The notes beneath the pieces are model-generated. The model was not told the DNA's origin. It saw only the letters and a list, made by a program, of their open reading frames with translations, and ran no database searches. Positions 59,842 to 64,000 of a DNA stretch of 64,000 bases are shown piece by piece (the stretch's first letter is position 1; each line of letters begins with the position of its first letter). The translations under genes were made by a program, and so were the position numbers. The stretch comes from Lachnospiraceae bacterium. GTDB taxonomy: Bacteria; Bacillota; Clostridia; Lachnospirales; Lachnospiraceae. The stretch covers positions 1-64,000 of the forward strand of contig JAISSU010000010.1 in the NCBI GenBank assembly GCA_031272985.1. The letters are read 5' to 3'.

Positions 59842-62800
59842 CTCTATTCTCCTTTGTGTTAAGATTCTTGAAAGCTGTCGCGAGCATTAGTTTTAGTCTA
59901 TTCACCTGATTTACTTCACTTGCGCCCGGGTCAAAGTCAATAGCCACGACATTTGACAGCGGATAGAGCCTTCGTAGTTCCTTTATTACACCTTTTCCGA
60001 CTATGTGATTTGGTAGGCACGCAAATGGCTGAGTACAGACGATATTATTAGTTCCGCTGTGAATGAGCTCGAGCATTTCACCTGTTAAAAACCAACCCTC
60101 ACCCGTCTGATTTCCCAATGATACAATATCCGTTGCCAGTTTCGCAATGGTAGCAATCTTTGCGGGAGGCTCGAAATGCACACTCTTTTTTAGCGCCTTT
60201 GATGCGGGTGAGCGCAGCCATTCGATAAAGCTGATGCCTAAATTCCCCATCAGAGCTTTTATCTTTTTAAAGCCCAAATGCGAGACCTTGAAATTCTGAT
60301 TATAAAAGCAATAACAAAGGAAATCCAATAAATCGGGAACCACAGCTTGGGCGCCTTCTTTTTCCAATAATTCGACCAGAAAATTATTTGCGGCGGGCAT
60401 ATATTTCACCAAAATCTCACCCACTACGCCGACGCGCGGCTTCGCAATCCCGCGAAGAGGTATATTGTCGAAATCCGCAATCATATCCCGACAGAGTTTC
60501 TTAAATTTGTGTCTGGAAGGATATCCTTTTGTGATAAAAGCAATACATTTTCTGCGCCATTTTTCATGAATCAGATTGGTTTCACCGAAGTTTAACTCAT
60601 ATGGGCGCATTCGGTAAATGCACTTCATGAAAATATCTCCGAAGACGGCGGCATATAATCCTCGAATGGCAAGGGCGGGGGTTAGTTTAAAACCGGGGTT
60701 TCCCTCCAGTCCGCTAAGATTAAGTGATACTACAGGTATGTATTCATACCCTGCCTTTTTAAGTGCTCTTCTGATAAAGCCTATATAATTTGTAGCGCGG
60801 CATCCTCCACCGGTCTGGCTTATGATGACAGCGAGTTTATGTGTGTCGTATTTTTCGGATAATATGGCATCCATGATTTGACCTACTACCATAAGAGAAG
60901 GGAAACAGGCGTCATTATTGACATATTTTAACCCCATATCCACGGCCTGTTTATTGTCATTGGGGAGGACATCCACATTATAACCGCTCGCTCGAAAAGC
61001 CGCTTCCAGTAAATCAAAATGCAGCGGAGACATCTGCGGACATAATATAGTGTGTGTGGAACGCATTTCTTTTGTGAAAGGCACTTTGGGGGATGCGGAG
61101 TCAGCAAGCATGCGTGTAACGCTCTTTTCCTTGCGTGTCCTGATAGCGGCGAGCAAAGAGCGCACTCTGATTCTCGCGGAACCTAAATTGCTTACCTCAT
61201 CTACTTTTAATGTTGTATAAATCTTTCCGGAACCGCTTAAAATATCCGCCACCTGATCGGTTGTGACGGCATCTAATCCGCACCCGAAGGAATTGAGCTG
61301 AATCAAATCCAGATCTTCTCGTGTCTTTACATATTCCGCCGCGGCATAAAGTCTCGAATGATACATCCATTGATCCATCACGTTTAATGGACGCCCGACG
61401 CTAACTAAATGCGAAATACTGTCCTCGGTCAGCACAGCCATATTATAAGAATGGATCAGTTCGGGAATCCCATGGTGCACCTCCGTATCCTGATGATAAG
61501 GGCGCCCCGCGAGGACGATGCCATGGCTATTAGTATCTTCTATGTATTTAAGCGCGTCCTCACCTTTTTTACGCATATCAGCGCGGCAATTCTCTAATTC
61601 TTCCCATGCATCATGTGTGGCTTTCATAATAGAACTTTCTGAAATATTAAAAGGGGACGCGGAAAATTCTTTTATTAGTCTCCCGCATAAGGCTTCTTCG
61701 CTAGCAAAAGAGAGGAAGGGGTGTAAGAATAGGACGTCTCCGTTAATAATACTATCCATATTGTTCTTTATATTTTCCGGATATGAAGTCACAATAGGAC
61801 AATTATAATGATTATTGGCATCCGGAAATTCCGGACGCTCATAAGCAATACAGGGATAAAATACGCGCTTGATACCTTTATTAATCAGCCATTCTATATG
61901 CCCATGGGCGAGCTTTGCGGGATAACACTCGGATTCGCTGGGAATCGATTCAATACCAAGTTCATATATTTTCCTCGTGGAAGGAGGGCTTAATACAACA
62001 GAAAACCCGAGACCCGTAAAGAAAGTATGCCAAAAAGGATAGTTCTCATATATATTAAGTACCCTCGGAATCCCAATTTCTCCATTCGGAGCATTTTCAG
62101 GTTTTAGTGGTTCGTAGCCAAAATAGCGTTTTTCACGGTATTCAAATAGATTCGGAAGAGGATTATTAACCTTTTCCTTCCCCAGACCTTTTTCGCAGCG
62201 GTTACCCGAAATATAAGAGCGCCCCCCTGCGAATTTATTGACGGTCAGTCTGCAGGTATTCTGGCAGCCCCTACATTTCACCATTGCCGTTTCATATGTG
62301 AGAGCTTCTATTTCATCTATTGAGAGCATGGTAGTATCCGAGATCCCGGCCTTATCGACAATATTATTATAGCGCTCCATGGCAATTAGTGCCGCCCCGA
62401 AAGCCCCCATGATTCCCGCGATATCGGGACGGATTGCCTCGCATTCGGCGATGAGTTCAAAAGAGCGCAAAACGGCGTCATTGTAAAATGTGCCACCCTG
62501 CACCACGATATTAGAACCGAGTTCTTTTGCGTCGGAAACCTTTATTACCTTAAAGAGGGCGTTTTTAATGACAGAATAAGCAAGTCCCGCGGAAATGTCC
62601 GCTACGGATGCGCCTTCTTTCTGCGCCTGCTTTACTTTTGAATTCATAAAAACCGTACAGCGGGTGCCCAGGTCTATAGGATGTTTGGCGAATAGGGCTT
62701 CCCTTGCGAATTCTTCTACGCTCGTATTTAGAGATTTTGCGAATGTTTCAATAAATGAACCGCACCCGGAGGAGCAGGCTTCATTCAGAAGAACATTGTC

Positions 62801-64000
62801 AACGGCCCCGTTTTTAATTCTGATACATTTCATATCCTGGCCGCCGATATCTAAAATGCAATCCACATTCGGCTCAAAGAAGGCCGCGGCATAATAATGC
62901 GAAATTGTTTCGACCTCGCCTTCCTCGAGTGAAAGGGCGGCTTTTATAAGCGCCTCGCCATATCCGGTAGAACATGAGCGGACGATTTTTGTTCCGGGAG
63001 GCATTTTAGAATATATGTCTTTAATGGCATTAATGGATGTCCTTAAGGGGTCACCCTCATTATTTCTATAGAAGGAATACAATAGTGAGCCGTCTTCGGC
63101 TATCAATGCGAGTTTTGTGGTCGTGGACCCTGCATCGATACCGAGGAAAGCGTTTCCGCAATAAGTGCTTAAATCCTTGCAAGGAACCAAACGCATTTTA
63201 TGTCTGTCGGAGAATTTCTTATATTCATGCTCTGAAGAAAATAGGGGAGAAAGCCTTGCAACTTCGAACTCGAGCTTTATTCGCCCCGCGAGCTTTTCCC
63301 TGATATAATCCAATTTTACGATTCTTTTTATTTCATAAGCTTCTTCATTATTTATTGGTTGATTACGATGAGCTCCCGCGTACATCGCCGCGCCGATAGC
63401 CGCGAATAAATGGGAATTCTCGGGGATGATAGCGTGCTCGTCGTCTAATTTTAGAGTTCTGATAAAGGCTTTTCTGAGCTCGGGGAGGAAATGCAAAGGT
63501 CCGCCTAAGAATGCCACATGACCACGTATCGGTTTTCCGCAGGCCAGTCCGCTTATTGTCTGATTTACGACGGCCTGAAAAATGGACGCCGCCAAATCCT
63601 CGCGGGATGCACCTTCGTTAATCAGCGGTTGAATGTCGGACTTTGCAAAAACGCCGCAGCGAGCGGCGATAGGATATAGGGCCTGATAATTTTCGGCATA
63701 GGAATTTAGACCCGTGGCATCGGTTTGCAGCAGCGAGGCCATCTGGTCAATAAAGGATCCCGTTCCTCCTGCGCATACGCCATTCATGCGCTGCTCGACG
63801 CTGCCTTTTTCAAAATAAATGATTTTAGCGTCCTCTCCGCCGAGTTCAATGGCGACATCGGTCAAAGGAGCATAAGACTGCAATGCTTCGGAAACCGCGA
63901 CCACTTCCTGCACGAAAGGAATCCCGAGATGCTTTGCGAGTGCGAGTCCGCCGGACCCGGTAATCGTGGGCGCAATGTCGGCATTGCCTAAGAAATCGCC
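59819..64000 (-). CDS. Acyl-CoA dehydratase activase / BcrA-BadF ATPase fusion (partial, start beyond the window)
   Basis: The frame stays open to the window edge (ITGSGGLALAKHLGIPFVQE before the GTG at 63913), so the start lies outside; 1393 residues are visible. Two ASKHA ATPase domains: the first with NGVCAGGTGSFIDQ, the second with FLGIDAGSTTTKLALI and ACSSGCGSFIETF, whose cysteines bind a shared 4Fe-4S. CRGCQNTCRLTV follows, then a DUF2229 domain (IGIPRVLNIYENYPFW) and a C-terminal HgdB-like part. The archetypal activases inject an electron into 2-hydroxyacyl-CoA dehydratases with ATP. These about 1400-residue fusions are common in clostridia; their target is unknown. Confidence 0.9.
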   Translation of the reverse strand, partial: GDFLGNADIAPTITGSGGLALAKHLGIPFVQEVVAVSEALQSYAPLTDVAIELGGEDAKIIYFEKGSVEQRMNGVCAGGTGSFIDQMASLLQTDATGLNSYAENYQALYPIAARCGVFAKSDIQPLINEGASREDLAASIFQAVVNQTISGLACGKPIRGHVAFLGGPLHFLPELRKAFIRTLKLDDEHAIIPENSHLFAAIGAAMYAGAHRNQPINNEEAYEIKRIVKLDYIREKLAGRIKLEFEVARLSPLFSSEHEYKKFSDRHKMRLVPCKDLSTYCGNAFLGIDAGSTTTKLALIAEDGSLLYSFYRNNEGDPLRTSINAIKDIYSKMPPGTKIVRSCSTGYGEALIKAALSLEEGEVETISHYYAAAFFEPNVDCILDIGGQDMKCIRIKNGAVDNVLLNEACSSGCGSFIETFAKSLNTSVEEFAREALFAKHPIDLGTRCTVFMNSKVKQAQKEGASVADISAGLAYSVIKNALFKVIKVSDAKELGSNIVVQGGTFYNDAVLRSFELIAECEAIRPDIAGIMGAFGAALIAMERYNNIVDKAGISDTTMLSIDEIEALTYETAMVKCRGCQNTCRLTVNKFAGGRSYISGNRCEKGLGKEKVNNPLPNLFEYREKRYFGYEPLKPENAPNGEIGIPRVLNIYENYPFWHTFFTGLGFSVVLSPPSTRKIYELGIESIPSESECYPAKLAHGHIEWLINKGIKRVFYPCIAYERPEFPDANNHYNCPIVTSYPENIKNNMDSIINGDVLFLHPFLSFASEEALCGRLIKEFSASPFNISESSIMKATHDAWEELENCRADMRKKGEDALKYIEDTNSHGIVLAGRPYHQDTEVHHGIPELIHSYNMAVLTEDSISHLVSVGRPLNVMDQWMYHSRLYAAAEYVKTREDLDLIQLNSFGCGLDAVTTDQVADILSGSGKIYTTLKVDEVSNLGSARIRVRSLLAAIRTRKEKSVTRMLADSASPKVPFTKEMRSTHTILCPQMSPLHFDLLEAAFRASGYNVDVLPNDNKQAVDMGLKYVNNDACFPSLMVVGQIMDAILSEKYDTHKLAVIISQTGGGCRATNYIGFIRRALKKAGYEYIPVVSLNLSGLEGNPGFKLTPALAIRGLYAAVFGDIFMKCIYRMRPYELNFGETNLIHEKWRRKCIAFITKGYPSRHKFKKLCRDMIADFDNIPLRGIAKPRVGVVGEILVKYMPAANNFLVELLEKEGAQAVVPDLLDFLCYCFYNQNFKVSHLGFKKIKALMGNLGISFIEWLRSPASKALKKSVHFEPPAKIATIAKLATDIVSLGNQTGEGWFLTGEMLELIHSGTNNIVCTQPFACLPNHIVGKGVIKELRRLYPLSNVVAIDFDPGASEVNQVNRLKLMLATAFKNLNTKENRDEICNVG

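Overview
The window reads as a chromosomal stretch of an anaerobic, low-to-mid GC Firmicute of the class Clostridia. The evidence is strong AGGAGG ribosome binding sites, a CIRCE-controlled hrcA-grpE-dnaK-dnaJ operon followed by smpB, a CBS-domain family II pyrophosphatase, lipoproteins with lipoboxes, a 2-hydroxyacyl-CoA dehydratase activase, and xanthine-dehydrogenase and YgeY-type genes typical of purine-fermenting clostridia. I cannot place it at family level. Genes are tightly packed, often with 4-base stop/start overlaps; no stretch longer than about 205 bases lacks a gene.

Layout. 0-0.8 kb: end of a DUF6273 protein, tandem 24-bp repeats and a broken ATPase/nuclease remnant. 0.8-7.5 kb: housekeeping and miscellaneous genes (B12-radical SAM protein, small protein, pyrophosphatase, MATE exporter, RarA). 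7.6-9.9 kb: a membrane TrkA/RyR-like protein and a small RyR-domain protein separated by a structured gap. 9.9-44.5 kb: a large catabolic island. 44.6-52.5 kb: a sugar-type ABC transporter with an isomerase, an ADP-ribosylglycohydrolase and a giant fused flavoprotein. 52.5-59 kb: D-amino acid transaminase, heat-shock operon, smpB. 59-64 kb: fumarylacetoacetase-like hydrolase and a partial acyl-CoA dehydratase activase.

The catabolic island is the main interest. It joins (a) an iron-sulfur/FAD oxidoreductase set; (b) a two-subunit TPP-dependent E1 with a lipoyl protein lacking the acyltransferase domain; (c) two TRZ/ATZ-type amidohydrolases, a PreA-like dehydrogenase, a dihydropyrimidinase, two molybdenum hydroxylases and a YgeY-like M20 hydrolase, all typical of purine, pyrimidine or other N-heterocycle breakdown; (d) a BMP-type nucleoside/purine ABC importer; and (e) homologs of the tetrahydromethanopterin/methanofuran C1 enzymes: two divergent Mch cyclohydrolases, Ftr, and FhcA, FhcB and FhcC with an RimK-like ATP-grasp ligase. 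The C1 set is known from methanogens, methylotrophic Proteobacteria and Planctomycetes and is unexpected here.

A 14-bp palindrome of the form TGCACA-nn-TGTGCA lies in three divergent promoter regions of the island (12154, 28772, 41453). One of them lies directly upstream of a SorC-family regulator gene, so the blocks look like one regulon. My reading (inference) is a pathway in which an N-heterocycle is hydroxylated, ring-opened and hydrolysed, with its one-carbon unit released as methenyl-pterin, moved by Mch and Ftr to a furan carrier and hydrolysed to formate by the Fhc complex. The substrate and the pterin carrier cannot be deduced from sequence alone.
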